From the NCBI RefSeq assembly GCF_026712245.1, contig NZ_JAPPUY010000001.1, positions 1,426,001 through 1,490,000 on the forward strand: 64,000 nt of DNA, given 5' to 3'. The notes beneath the pieces are model-generated. The model was not told where the DNA came from. It made no database searches and worked only from the letters and a program-made list of their open reading frames with translations. The DNA is from Roseateles hydrophilus. GTDB lineage: Bacteria; Pseudomonadota; Gammaproteobacteria; Burkholderiales; Burkholderiaceae_C. The translations under genes were made by a program, and so were the position numbers. Each line of letters begins with the position of its first letter. The first letter of the stretch is position 1. This document shows, one piece after another, positions 17,416 to 26,646 of the stretch.

Positions 17416-18947
17416 GCAGCAGCTCGTTCTTCTTGTGCGGCCATCAGCAGGCCCAGACGCTTTTCATCGCAATCCTCGATGGCGAGTTCGCCGGTGATGC
17501 GCCCGCCGTTCATGACGACCACGCGGTCGGCCAGCGCCAGGATCTCGTCCAGCTCGCTGCTGACCAGCAGCACCGCACAACCCGCCTCGCGCAGTGCGCG
17601 CAGCTGGTTGTGGATGAATTCGATGGCGCCGATGTCCACGCCGCGCGTGGGCTGCCCGACCAGCAGCACGGTGGGCTGCTCGCCGATCTCGCGGGCGAGG
17701 ATCAGCTTCTGCTGGTTGCCGCCGGAGAACTTGGACGAGCCCAGGTGCTCGTCGCGCGGGCGCACGTCGAAGCGCTCCTGCATCTCGCGGGTAGCAGCCT
17801 GCATGGCGGCATGGTTCATGGCCAGGCCGCGGCGGTACTTGGGCAGGCCGTGATAGCCCAGCACGGCGGACTCCCAGGCCGGGAAGTTCATCACCAGGCC
17901 GACGGCGTGCCGGTCCTCCGGCACATGCGCCAGCCGCAGCGGTCGGGCCTGCGCGGTGTCCAGCCACGCCTCGGGCGTGAAGCGGCGGCCACCAAGTTCC
18001 AGCTGCCCCCCCTCGGGAGCGCGCAGGCCGCTCAGCACCTCCAGCAATTCGCTCTGGCCATTGCCCGACACGCCGGCCACGCCGACGATCTCGCCGGCCT
18101 TGAGCGTGAGGCTCACCTCACGCAGCGCCGGCACGCCATTGGCATGCTTCAGACTCAGGCCGCTGGCCTGCAGGCGCACCTCGCCAGCCCGCTGCTGCAA
18201 CCCATCGGGGCGGCCCAGCGTGACCTTGCGGCCCACCATGCTCTCGGCCAGCGCCTCTTCGCTCCAGTCGGCGATGGGACGCGTCTCGACCACCTGGCCG
18301 GCGCGCATCACCGTCACGGCACTGCACAGGCTCATCACCTCGCGCAGCTTGTGCGTGATGAGAATCAGCGTCGTGCCGCGCTGCTGCAGCTTGCGCAGCG
18401 TGACGAAGAGCTGGTCGGTCTCCTGCGGCGTCAGCACGGCAGTGGGCTCGTCCAGGATCAGCACCTTGGCGCCGCGGTACAGCGCCTTCAGGATCTCAAG
18501 CCGCTGCAGCTCGCCCACGGGCAGGTCGGCCACCAGCGCATCCAGCTGCACCTGCAGGCCGGTCTCGGCCATCAGCGCCTCCAGCCGGGCGCGCACCCGC
18601 GCCTTGGACGCCCCGAGGAAGAAGCCTCCCTCGGCGCCCAGCATGATGTTCTCCAGGCAGCTCAGCGTGTCCACCAGCATGAAGTGCTGGTGGACCATGC
18701 CGATGCCCAGCGCCATGGCTTGCTGGGAGTTGGCGATCTGCACGGCACGGCCGGCGATCTCGATGCTGCCGGCATCGGCCTGGTAATAGCCATACAGGAT
18801 GGCCATCAACGTGCTCTTGCCGGCGCCGTTCTCACCGACGAGGCCATGCACACTGCCCGCGGCGATGTCGAACGACACCTCGCGGTTGGCCTGCACGGCG
18901 CCGAAGCGCTTGGAGATGCCCTGAAGGCGGACTGCGGGCGTACCCAC
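17412..18947 (-). CDS. nucleoside ABC transporter ATP-binding protein (NupO/YufO-like)
   Basis: A 511-aa cytoplasmic ATPase made of two fused ABC domains. The first has Walker A GENGAGKST (~residue 39), signature LPVGELQRLEIL and Walker B VLILDEPTAVLT. The second has a variant P-loop GVSGNGQSE, signature FSGGNQQKLILAREI and GQPTRGVDIGA. This double-domain form with a degenerate second P-loop is typical of sugar and BMP-type nucleoside importers. The gene begins 8 bp after the binding-protein gene. Confidence 0.92.
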   Translation of the reverse strand: MGTPAVRLQGISKRFGAVQANREVSFDIAAGSVHGLVGENGAGKSTLMAILYGYYQADAGSIEIAGRAVQIANSQQAMALGIGMVHQHFMLVDTLSCLENIMLGAEGGFFLGASKARVRARLEALMAETGLQVQLDALVADLPVGELQRLEILKALYRGAKVLILDEPTAVLTPQETDQLFVTLRKLQQRGTTLILITHKLREVMSLCSAVTVMRAGQVVETRPIADWSEEALAESMVGRKVTLGRPDGLQQRAGEVRLQASGLSLKHANGVPALREVSLTLKAGEIVGVAGVSGNGQSELLEVLSGLRAPEGGQLELGGRRFTPEAWLDTAQARPLRLAHVPEDRHAVGLVMNFPAWESAVLGYHGLPKYRRGLAMNHAAMQAATREMQERFDVRPRDEHLGSSKFSGGNQQKLILAREIGEQPTVLLVGQPTRGVDIGAIEFIHNQLRALREAGCAVLLVSSELDEILALADRVVVMNGGRITGELAIEDCDEKRLGLLMAAQEERAAA

Positions 18948-18955
18948 GCTGCCGC

Positions 18956-19942
18956 TCAGTACTTGCAGGCGTTGTCCGCCATGTAGTCGGCCACCTTCAC
19001 CTTGCCGGCGATGATGTCGGCCTTCACGGCGTCGACCTTGCCCTTCAAGACGGGCGTGAGCAGCTTGGCGTTGTGCTCATCGGCGGCGTAATCCACGCCG
19101 CCTTCCTTGAGACCCAGCACCTGCACGCCGGGCTTCCAGCCCTTCAGCACGTTGTAGACGGCCACATCCACGCGCTTGACCATGGAGGTCAGCATCACGC
19201 CGGGCTGCAGGTGGTTCTGGTTGCTGTCCACGCCGATGGCGAGCTTGCCGGCATCCTTGGCCGCCTGGTAGACACCCACGCCGGTGCCACCGGCCGCGGC
19301 GAACACCACGTCCGAGCCCTTGGTGAACTGGGCCTTGGCCAGTTCGCCGCCGCGCGTGGGGTCGTTCCACGCCGTCGACGTGGTGCCGGTCATGTTGGAG
19401 AACACCTCGACCTTGGGATTGGTCGCCTTGGCACCCTGCTCGTAGCCGCACTGGAACTTGCGGATCAGCGGAATGTCCATGCCGCCGACGAAGCCGACCT
19501 TGCCGGTCTTGCTGACCAGGGCCGCCATGGCGCCGACGACGTAGCTGCCCTCATGCTCCTTGAACAGCACGGACTGAACGTTGGGCAGGTTGACCTGCGC
19601 GTCGATGATGGCGAACTGGGTCTTGGGGAAGTCCTTGGCCACCTGCTGCAGCGCCGACGCCTGGGCGAAGCCGATGCTGATGATGGGGTTGGCACCCTTC
19701 TCGGCCATGCGGCGCAGGGCCTGCACGCGCTGCGTGTCGTTGCTGATCTCGAACTCGAGGTAGTTCTTGCCCGCCTCCTTCTTCCAGCGCTCGGCGCCCT
19801 GGTAGCCGGCCTGGTTGAACGATTTATCGAACTTGCCGCCCATGTCGAAGATCACCGCGGGCTGCTGGGCCTGGGCCATGGCCGACGCGGCCAGCAGCGT
19901 CAGGGCGGCCAGGGGTCGTGCATGGGGCAGGAGAGAGGTCAT
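18956..19942 (-). CDS. BMP-family nucleoside-binding protein
   Basis: A 328-aa periplasmic substrate-binding protein of the basic-membrane-protein (BMP/PnrA) family, which bind purine and pyrimidine nucleosides. The signal peptide MTSLLPHARPLAALTLLAASAMAQAQ has no lipobox, so it is probably soluble. Family motifs are DMGGKFDKSFNQAGYQGAER near residue 34, FVGGMDIPLIRKFQCGYEQG and DVVFAAAGGTGVGV. Upstream ATGs at 19975 and 19987 exist, but the one at 19942 gives a proper signal peptide. It leads the import and salvage array. Confidence 0.9.
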   Translation of the reverse strand: MTSLLPHARPLAALTLLAASAMAQAQQPAVIFDMGGKFDKSFNQAGYQGAERWKKEAGKNYLEFEISNDTQRVQALRRMAEKGANPIISIGFAQASALQQVAKDFPKTQFAIIDAQVNLPNVQSVLFKEHEGSYVVGAMAALVSKTGKVGFVGGMDIPLIRKFQCGYEQGAKATNPKVEVFSNMTGTTSTAWNDPTRGGELAKAQFTKGSDVVFAAAGGTGVGVYQAAKDAGKLAIGVDSNQNHLQPGVMLTSMVKRVDVAVYNVLKGWKPGVQVLGLKEGGVDYAADEHNAKLLTPVLKGKVDAVKADIIAGKVKVADYMADNACKY

Positions 19943-20066
19943 GGGCTGGGCTTGGGCAAGGCGAAAAGCGCGCATTGTAGAAAACATCCCTCAATTTCTA
20001 CTAACCAGGAAAACACCGCCCCCGAATCACCCGTGAAGGTGAGGTCGCCGGGCATCGGCGTGCGGA

Positions 20067-21416
20067 CTATGCCGCCTTGGCGCGACGCAGCTTGCGGTGG
20101 GCAGCGCGGGCGTGCGGCAGCCACCCCAGTGTCGCCCAACGGCGCCACATCAGCAGGCCTCGAATCCACTCGTCAGCGGCATAAGCAATCCACACGCCAA
20201 CCAGGCCCCAGCCGAGGTGCACACCCAGGAACCAGCTCCCCCCGGCCAGCACCAGCGCCATCGACGCAGCCCCTGCAACGACGGGGTAGCGCGCATCGCC
20301 CGCCGCCCGCAGCGCATTGATGACCACCATGTTGAACACACGGCCCGGCTCCACCAGCACCGTCCACCACAGCAGCGTGCAGCCCAGCGCGACGATCTGC
20401 GGGTCGGTCGTGAACTGCCGCAGCAGCCACGGCCCGGCCAGCGCGAAGCCGGCGGACACAGCCAGCGCCACCAGCACCCCCAGCCCAAGTGACTTGCGCA
20501 CCAGCTTGTGTGCGGCATGCAGCTCGCCCGCACCGATCATGTGCCCCACCAGGATCTCCACCGCGAACGCGATGGCCAGCCCGAACATCAGGATCACGTG
20601 CAGGAACTGCATCGTGTAGGCATGCGTGGCCAGTGCCAGCGCGCCGAGCTGGGCGACGGCGGCCAGGCTGGTCATGAAGGCCAGCCGCCAGGAAATGTTC
20701 TCGGCCGCCCCGGGAATGCCGATGTGCAGCACGGTGGCCAGCGGCGCGCGCACCAGGCGCCACCAGTCGTGCGGCTGCAGGCGCAGCGCCAGGCGCTGCC
20801 GCCACAGCACGATGTGCAGGGCCAGGCCGGCGCCGCGCCCGCACAGGCAGGCCAGCGCATACCCGGGCAGGCCCAGGTGCGGCATGGCCAGCAAGGCCAC
20901 CACCAGCGTCACCAACTGGATGACGACAACCACCACCAGCGCCTCGCGGCTGCGCAGGTGCGCGCGCATCACGCTGGCCATGGTCGCGTTCAGCGCGTCC
21001 AGCAGCAGCGCCGGGGCCAGCGCTTGCAGCAGCGTGGCGGCCAGCGGGGCCACCTCTGGCGGGGCATTCACCAGCCCCAGCAAGGGCCCGGCCGCCAGGA
21101 GCGCCGCCAGCGCCCCGCCCACACCCAGCCAGGTGCTGGCGCCCACCGTGGCGCGGGCCACCTCGTCGGCATGCTCGCGCCGGCCGGCGCCCAGCGCCTG
21201 CGTGACGGCCACGCTGACGCCCGCGCCGATCACGCGGAACAGCACGAACAGCGCCGCGAACACTTGGTTGGCCAGCCCGAAGGCCGCGCCGGCATCGTCG
21301 CCCAGGCGCGCCGCCAGCATGGTGCCGATGATGCCGATGCCGATGCCCAGCAGCAGCTCCAGCAGCAGCGGCCAGGTCAACGGAAAGAGACGGGGGCGAG
21401 CGGATGAGGCGGTCAC
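20067..21416 (-). CDS. MATE-family multidrug/Na+ antiporter
   Basis: A 449-aa inner-membrane transporter of the MATE (MOP superfamily) type with 12 predicted hydrophobic segments in two related halves. Half one opens WPLLLELLLGIGIGIIGTMLA and includes FRVIGAGVSVAVTQALGAGR; half two starts near residue 235 with GIPGAAENISW and has EILVGHMIGAGELHAA, the equivalent of the first-half segment. Such pumps expel cationic drugs by H+ or Na+ exchange; the substrate is unknown. It is separated from the nucleoside operon by ~125 bp and appears monocistronic. Confidence 0.88.
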   Translation of the reverse strand: MTASSARPRLFPLTWPLLLELLLGIGIGIIGTMLAARLGDDAGAAFGLANQVFAALFVLFRVIGAGVSVAVTQALGAGRREHADEVARATVGASTWLGVGGALAALLAAGPLLGLVNAPPEVAPLAATLLQALAPALLLDALNATMASVMRAHLRSREALVVVVVIQLVTLVVALLAMPHLGLPGYALACLCGRGAGLALHIVLWRQRLALRLQPHDWWRLVRAPLATVLHIGIPGAAENISWRLAFMTSLAAVAQLGALALATHAYTMQFLHVILMFGLAIAFAVEILVGHMIGAGELHAAHKLVRKSLGLGVLVALAVSAGFALAGPWLLRQFTTDPQIVALGCTLLWWTVLVEPGRVFNMVVINALRAAGDARYPVVAGAASMALVLAGGSWFLGVHLGWGLVGVWIAYAADEWIRGLLMWRRWATLGWLPHARAAHRKLRRAKAA

Positions 21417-21574
21417 GGCTGCCTCCCAAGGCCGGGGTTCACAAAGATCACGACGAGCTCGCCAGAAAGACCCGGCATGCTACGGGAGTAACCGCTTGGA
21501 AACCGGCGCTGCGGGTTGCACCGGCGTGCGTTCGCCGCGCGCGGCCCCGCGGCGGGGGCCTTCGGCGCGACGGA

Positions 21575-21937
21575 TCAGCCCGCGTCGGGCACGAGGATGA
21601 GGTGCGGCCGCCCCGCCACCTGGGTGACGACCCGGCGCGCCGCCGGGGCCGGCGCCGGCATGCCAGCGCGCGTGGCCCGCGCCACAGCGGCCCGGGCAGC
21701 CTCCAGCAAGGCCGCCAGCAACGGCCGTTCGCCGCGGCAGCGCGAGCGCGGGATGACCAGGGCCAGCTCGACGCCACCCTCGCCTTCAGCCTCAGGCACG
21801 GCCGTCTCCAGCCGGGCATGGACGACCAGCGTCGACGGCGTGCTCAGCCGCACATCCAGGTCGACGTCCACGACATCGTCATGGGCCACGGGCAGCGGCC
21901 GCATCGGCATCGCCGGCGGGGTTGGGATCGGGTTCAT
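21575..21937 (-). CDS. hypothetical 120-aa protein
   Basis: A short reading frame with high GC at third codon positions, as in the neighbouring genes. No family is recognised. It has no signal peptide or TM segment. An acidic-hydrophobic strand region (DVVDVDLDVRLSTPSTLVV) is followed by an Ala-rich helix (LLAALLEAARAAVARA) and a last strand, RPHLILVPDAG. It lies 42 bp downstream of the sensor kinase on the same strand. An opposite-strand frame covers the same bases but has much less natural composition. Confidence 0.6.
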   Translation of the reverse strand: MNPIPTPPAMPMRPLPVAHDDVVDVDLDVRLSTPSTLVVHARLETAVPEAEGEGGVELALVIPRSRCRGERPLLAALLEAARAAVARATRAGMPAPAPAARRVVTQVAGRPHLILVPDAG

Positions 21938-21979
21938 GGCCCGCCATGATGCCCAGCCCGTGTGACAGCTCGTGCAGCG

Positions 21980-23644
21980 TCAGCCGCCGGGCGCCGCCAG
22001 CACCGGCACCGTGATGTCGAACCAGAAGCGGCTGCCCTGCCCCAGCTCGCTGTGCAGATGGATCTCGCTGCCCATCATGCGCACCAGTTGCCGGCTGATC
22101 GCCAAACCCAGCCCGGTGCCGCCCACGCGCTGCTCGGCACTGCCGGCCTGCTCGAAGGGCTCGAACAAGCGCGCGACCTGCTCACGCGCGATGCCCACGC
22201 CGCTGTCCACCACCTCGAAGCGCAGGCGTGCCTGCCCCTGCGGCGCACCCGGCAGCGGCAGCACGCGCAGCGTCACACCGCCGACATGCGTGAACTTCAC
22301 CGCATTGCCCACCAGGTTCAGCAGCACCTGGCTCAGCCGCTTGTCATCGGCCTGCACCAATGCCGGCAGCTCGGCATGCAACGCCAGGTCCAGCGCGATC
22401 TGCTTGCCCGAAGCCATCACCCGCAGGATGTCCGCCACCGCATGCAGCCGCGGCACCAGCGCCATGGGCGCCAGGCGCAGCTCGGCCTTGCCGGCCTCGA
22501 TGCGGGACAGGTCCAGGATGTCCACGATCAAGGTCAGCAGGTGCTGGCCGCTGCTATGGATGATGTCTAGCCCGCTGCGCTGCTTGGGGCTGATCGCCTC
22601 GTCCATCTTCAGCAGCTGGGCATAACCCATGACCGCATTCAGCGGGGTGCGCAACTCGTGGCTCATGCGCGCAAGGAACTGGCTCTTGGCGCTGCTGGCC
22701 ACCTCGGCCCGCTCCTTGGCGGCGCTGAGCTCCAGCGTGCGCTCGCGCACCAGGTCCTCCAGACGATCCCGGTGGCCGGCCAGTTCGGCCTCGCGCTGCG
22801 CCAGCGCCGCAATCATGCGGTTGAAGGTGTGGGCCATGGCCGCGATGTCCCGCGGCCCGCCTGCGGGCGCACGCGCATCTCTGTCGCCCCGCTCGACGCG
22901 CTCCATCGCCTGCGACAACGCCAACAACGGCCGCGTCACCCGCAGCGCCAGGAAGCGCACCGCAAACAGGAACACGCCGGCAAACGCCAGCGCCACGCCC
23001 AGGTTGGACAGGAACAGCGAGGTCTGCACGCGATGCAGCGTCGCCTTGCTCTGGATGACGCGCACATGGCCCAGCAGCTGCGCCGGGCGCAGCGCCACAT
23101 CGAACGGCGAGGGTTCCGGCCGCGTCCACACCGGCGCGGTGAAGGCCCAGCTGTCGTCGCCCTCGTGGTCCAGCCACGCCTCGCTCGCCGCAGCCGATGG
23201 CGGCGCAGGTGCCGGCAGGCTGTCGCGCCCAGGGCCCAGCGCCAGCAGCAGGCGGCCGTTGGTGTCGCGGATTTCGATGGCCGTCACGTCAGGAAAGGAC
23301 AGCGAGGCCTGCACGGCCTCGTCCGCGTTGTCGGCCGCCGCATACAGCAGCGCGAGCGAGCTGCTCGTCGCCAGGTTGGCGGCCACGCGCCCGCCCTGCT
23401 CCAGCATCATGGCGCGCAGTTCGCGCCCGCTCTGCCAGGCGTTCACGCCAGCCAGCAACAGCGCCATGGCCAGCGTGCCCAGCGCCACGACAACGCTCAG
23501 ATGCCGGCGGAACGAGGTCTCGCGCAGCCAGCGCGCATAGACGCGCAACAGCCAGGGGCGCGGCAGTGGCGCCGCCGGGGGGCACGGCGGTTCCATGTCC
23601 GGCAGGATGCTGGACGGCGGCCCGTCGCTGCGATGGGTGGACAT
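21980..23644 (-). CDS. membrane sensor histidine kinase (CHASE8-like/HAMP/HisKA/HATPase)
   Basis: A ~554-aa sensor kinase. A first TM segment (VVVALGTLAMALLLAGV) is followed by a ~140-residue periplasmic sensor, a second TM (GVALAFAGVFLFAVRFLAL) and a HAMP domain (TRPLLALSQAMERVERGD). A coiled coil leads to the H-box SHELRTPLNAVMG (phospho-acceptor His), N-box LLNLVGNAVKFT, G1 VVDSGVGI and G2 GTGLGLAIS. No receiver domain or adjacent response regulator is present, so it is an orphan kinase and the signal is unknown. ATG at 23644 is preferred over a GTG at 23659; an ATG at ~23596 is also possible. Confidence 0.88.
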   Translation of the reverse strand: MSTHRSDGPPSSILPDMEPPCPPAAPLPRPWLLRVYARWLRETSFRRHLSVVVALGTLAMALLLAGVNAWQSGRELRAMMLEQGGRVAANLATSSSLALLYAAADNADEAVQASLSFPDVTAIEIRDTNGRLLLALGPGRDSLPAPAPPSAAASEAWLDHEGDDSWAFTAPVWTRPEPSPFDVALRPAQLLGHVRVIQSKATLHRVQTSLFLSNLGVALAFAGVFLFAVRFLALRVTRPLLALSQAMERVERGDRDARAPAGGPRDIAAMAHTFNRMIAALAQREAELAGHRDRLEDLVRERTLELSAAKERAEVASSAKSQFLARMSHELRTPLNAVMGYAQLLKMDEAISPKQRSGLDIIHSSGQHLLTLIVDILDLSRIEAGKAELRLAPMALVPRLHAVADILRVMASGKQIALDLALHAELPALVQADDKRLSQVLLNLVGNAVKFTHVGGVTLRVLPLPGAPQGQARLRFEVVDSGVGIAREQVARLFEPFEQAGSAEQRVGGTGLGLAISRQLVRMMGSEIHLHSELGQGSRFWFDITVPVLAAPGG

Positions 23645-23969
23645 CTCAACGGACGACACAGCACCCGCCCCACCAGGCGCCGCACGGGTCTACGCGTCCC
23701 TCAGCAAACGCCGTCTCATCGCCCTGCACAGCCACACCGGCGGCACCGCGCGCAAGCGCGGCAGCATGCCCGACATGCACTGCTGAACGACCTGACATGA
23801 AGCACCTGACACGGGTTGAGGCGCGCGGATTATGTGGGGGCTGCACCCGCTCGCCAGGCCAGTTGGCATGAGGGATGGCCCGCATCAACGATTCGCGAAA
23901 CCACCGCTCGTTCCCGCACCCGCAGCGCGCCCCAGCGGCCCGGCGGCGCCTGTTGCGCCACGCGCGGGG
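23645..23969. other. 325-bp intergenic region, no gene seen
   Basis: This lies upstream of the sensor kinase and downstream of the M28 peptidase gene, both on the minus strand. Short frames cross it on both strands, but their composition (Arg/Ala/Gly-rich, frequent Cys) looks like out-of-frame high-GC translation. A GGCGC/GCGCC hairpin at 23945-23959 just past the peptidase stop has no T-run. The kinase promoter is expected here, but I cannot point to a clear -35/-10 pair. Confidence 0.5.
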
Positions 23970-25214
23970 TCAGGGCTTGCCTCTGGCCCCCACCAGTTGC
24001 GCAACGGCGGCCAGCGTCGTCTGCGCGGCGTTCAGGCCGAGCAGGAAGTCCTTGTCCGAATACGTGGCGTACAGGTCGGTGGGCTGATGCCAGTGCGGGT
24101 TCCAGCCCGCGCCGATGTGCATGCCGCGCTCGTTCTCGCGCACCGAGATGGCGGGCGCGTGGTCCATGAAGGGCACGGAGTCGGTGTTGGTCATGCGGTT
24201 GCCCACAGCGACGGGATAGTCGGTGGCGTACTTCTCATTGGCAGCGCGCATCGCCCAGGCCAGCTTGGCCGACGCCTCGGCCTGCTGGCTGTTGACCTGG
24301 AACTCGACGTTCACGTCAGCCTCGGCGCGCTGCTCCTTGGGCGCCGTGTAGACGGGCTGGCCCTTGGCGTCCAGCACGGGCTTGCCGGCGGCGTCGAGCT
24401 TGGGGACGGGCATGCCGTGGTCGAACAGCAGCATGTCGTGCTGGATCACACCCAGCCACTTCGGCTCGGGGTAGCGGCCCGAGCCCGGGGGCGACTCGAT
24501 GCCCTGCAACTCCTTGCGCTGCGCCACGTAGGCATGCGCGCCGTTCAGGCCGGTCTCCTCGTTGTTCCAGAGGATGAAGCGCACCGAGCGCTCCGTTGTC
24601 ACGCCCGGCGCGTTGAGGATGCGCGCCAGCTCCATGACCAGCGCTGTGCCGGAGCCGTCGTCATTGGCGGCCTCGCCAAAGCCGAGGCCGTCCATGTGCG
24701 CGGAGATGATGATCATCTCGTCGGGCCGCGTGGTGCCGACCTTGGTGCAGTACAGGCTCTCGCGCGGCCCCGTGCCCAGCGGCGGGAGCTCGGCGTTCAG
24801 CGCGCGCAGCCGCTCGTCGGGCTGGGCCAGCGGATCGAGGTTGACGCCGATCGGCGCGCGCGGTCCGAACAGCGTGCCGCCGCCCTGCGCTGCCGGGCCG
24901 GCCGCGCGCCGGGGCTGCAGCTGCGCCGGGTTGCGGCGCGCGGGCTCAGTGAACTCGTAACGCAGCCGCTCGGTGTTCGTGCAGCCATGCTGCTTCAGCT
25001 GGGCCTCGATCCAGTCCAGCGCCGCGCGGTTGCGGGCCGTGCCCTGGCGGCGGTCACCGAACTGCGTCAGGCCCTTGATGGTGGCCTTGTATTTCTCGAG
25101 ATCCAGCTGGTCCACGAGCGCCGTCACCGGGTCGGGCGGCGTCTGTGCGCTGACGGGAGCGGACACCGCAATCGCGGCGAGCGCCAGGGCGAGCAGGGAG
25201 GTGGGCGTTTGCAT
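23970..25214 (-). CDS. secreted M28-family zinc aminopeptidase-like protein
   Basis: A 414-aa exported peptidase. The signal peptide MQTPTSLLALALAAIAVSAPVSAQ is followed by the M28 catalytic domain with the metal ligands in SAHMDGLGFGEAANDDGSG (His and bridging Asp), the Glu-Glu of WNNEETGLNG, an Asp in VIQHDMLL and a late His near HIGAGWNPHWHQP. A Pro/Ala/Arg-rich insertion sits around residues 90-115. Likely it cleaves N-terminal residues or dipeptides from periplasmic or extracellular peptides. I use the ATG at 25214, because upstream frame lies inside the EAL gene. It may be the last gene of the sia operon (37-bp gap) or independent. Confidence 0.85.
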   Translation of the reverse strand: MQTPTSLLALALAAIAVSAPVSAQTPPDPVTALVDQLDLEKYKATIKGLTQFGDRRQGTARNRAALDWIEAQLKQHGCTNTERLRYEFTEPARRNPAQLQPRRAAGPAAQGGGTLFGPRAPIGVNLDPLAQPDERLRALNAELPPLGTGPRESLYCTKVGTTRPDEMIIISAHMDGLGFGEAANDDGSGTALVMELARILNAPGVTTERSVRFILWNNEETGLNGAHAYVAQRKELQGIESPPGSGRYPEPKWLGVIQHDMLLFDHGMPVPKLDAAGKPVLDAKGQPVYTAPKEQRAEADVNVEFQVNSQQAEASAKLAWAMRAANEKYATDYPVAVGNRMTNTDSVPFMDHAPAISVRENERGMHIGAGWNPHWHQPTDLYATYSDKDFLLGLNAAQTTLAAVAQLVGARGKP

Positions 25215-25251
25215 GGCGCGGCAGCATAGCGGCCGGCCCCACCCGGCCTGC

Positions 25252-26646
25252 TCAAGCCGACTCGCAGGCCAGCGCCGGCGCCAGCAGCGCGTCGAAGTGC
25301 GCCAACGGCAGCGGCTTGCCCACCCAGTAGCCCTGCACGAGATCGCAGCCCAGGCGGTGCAGCACCGCCAGCTCGGCCTCGGTCTCCACGCCCTCGGCGG
25401 TGACCTCCAGCCCCAGGCCGTGACCCAGCGTGATGATGGAGCCCAGCAGCGCCTGGCGCTTGGCATCACGGTCCACGCCGTCCACGAAGCTGCGGTCGAT
25501 CTTCAGCTCATGCACCGGCAGCCGCTGCAGGTAAGCCAGCGAAGACTGGCCGGTGCCGAAGTCGTCGATGGCCAGGCGCACGCCCAGCCGGCTCAGCGAC
25601 TGCAGCACGTGGATGGGGTCCTGGCTGCCGGCCATCAGGCCAGTCTCGGTCAGCTCCAGCTGCAGCAGCCGCGCCGGCACGCCGGCCGCCTGCAGCAAGG
25701 CCTCGATGCGCGCGGGGAGCTGGCCGTCCTGCAGGTCCAGCGTGGAGATGTTGACCGCGATGGCCACATCGCGCCCCTGCGCGCACCAGGTGGCCAGCGT
25801 GGCGATGGCGCGCCGGAGCATCCACTGCGTGATCTGGCGGATGCGGCCGGTGCTTTCGGCGAAGGGCACGAACTCGGCCGGTGGCAGCCAGCCGCGCAAC
25901 GGGTGCTGCCAGCGCACCAGCGCCTCGGCGCCGGTGATGCGGCCATCGCGCAGGCGGCGCTTGGGCTGCAGCACCTGGCGCAGCTGGCCTTGGGCAATGG
26001 CGGCCTCGAGTTCCGACAGCAGGCTCAGGTGCGACAACCGGTCAGCCTCCAACTCCGGGTCATACAGCGCCACCTCGTTGCGCAACCGCTTGGCCTCGAA
26101 CATGGCCTGCTCGGCGCGCTGCACGAGCGTCTCGGCATTGCGGCCGTGGGCCGGGCACAGCGCCACGCCGATGGAGACGGTGGCGTCCAGCGTCTGGCCC
26201 TGCCAGGCATGGCGGCGGTTGAGCATGGCGTGCAGGCGCTGCACCTCGCCCTGCCAGCCGCCGGCATCAGCCAGCGGCAGCAGCAGCACGAAGCAGCCGC
26301 CGGCCAGGCGGCCGCACAGCAGGCCCTGCTCCTGCAACCGCTCCAGCCGCGCGGCCAGGCCCAGCAGCAACGAGTCGCCGGCGGCAAAGCCCAGCACGTT
26401 GTTGACGGTCTTGAGGCGGTCCACATCCAGGCACAGCAGGGCCGCCGACCCGCCCGCGGCCAGCGCGGCGGTCGCCGCCGCGACGAAGCGGTCGCGCAGC
26501 GCCAGGCCGGTCAGTGCGTCGGTGTGGGCCTTGTCCAGCAACCGGCGCCGGCCGGCGTGCTCGGCGGCTGGCTGCGCCGCGACGCGCGCAGGCATCAGGG
26601 CGAGCGAGGCACGCAGCCAGGCCGAGGGCAGCACGCGGCGCCTCAT
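25252..26646 (-). CDS. EAL-domain protein with degenerate GGDEF domain (putative c-di-GMP phosphodiesterase)
   Basis: A 464-aa cytosolic protein with GGDEF then EAL domains. In the GGDEF part the active-site motif reads AGGCF (residues 115-119), so diguanylate cyclase activity is not expected; it may bind GTP or serve as a regulator. The EAL part looks catalytically complete: EAL at 241-243, Asn in AVNISTLDL, Glu in ELTETGLM, DDFGTGQSS, Lys in ELKIDRSF, and EGVET with VQGYWVGKP. The start ATG overlaps the stop of the diguanylate cyclase gene by 4 bases, so maker and presumed breaker of c-di-GMP are translationally coupled. Confidence 0.88.
   Translation of the reverse strand: MRRRVLPSAWLRASLALMPARVAAQPAAEHAGRRRLLDKAHTDALTGLALRDRFVAAATAALAAGGSAALLCLDVDRLKTVNNVLGFAAGDSLLLGLAARLERLQEQGLLCGRLAGGCFVLLLPLADAGGWQGEVQRLHAMLNRRHAWQGQTLDATVSIGVALCPAHGRNAETLVQRAEQAMFEAKRLRNEVALYDPELEADRLSHLSLLSELEAAIAQGQLRQVLQPKRRLRDGRITGAEALVRWQHPLRGWLPPAEFVPFAESTGRIRQITQWMLRRAIATLATWCAQGRDVAIAVNISTLDLQDGQLPARIEALLQAAGVPARLLQLELTETGLMAGSQDPIHVLQSLSRLGVRLAIDDFGTGQSSLAYLQRLPVHELKIDRSFVDGVDRDAKRQALLGSIITLGHGLGLEVTAEGVETEAELAVLHRLGCDLVQGYWVGKPLPLAHFDALLAPALACESA

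Noticed and set aside
21404-21949. Plus-strand frame over the 120-aa hypothetical gene
   Set aside because: Arg/Gly-rich and poor in hydrophobic residues; the minus-strand frame has better third-position GC and protein-like composition.
23646-23888. 80-codon minus-strand frame between sensor kinase and M28 gene
   Set aside because: Cys/Arg/Gly/Trp-rich out-of-frame look, no ribosome-binding site seen and no conserved features.
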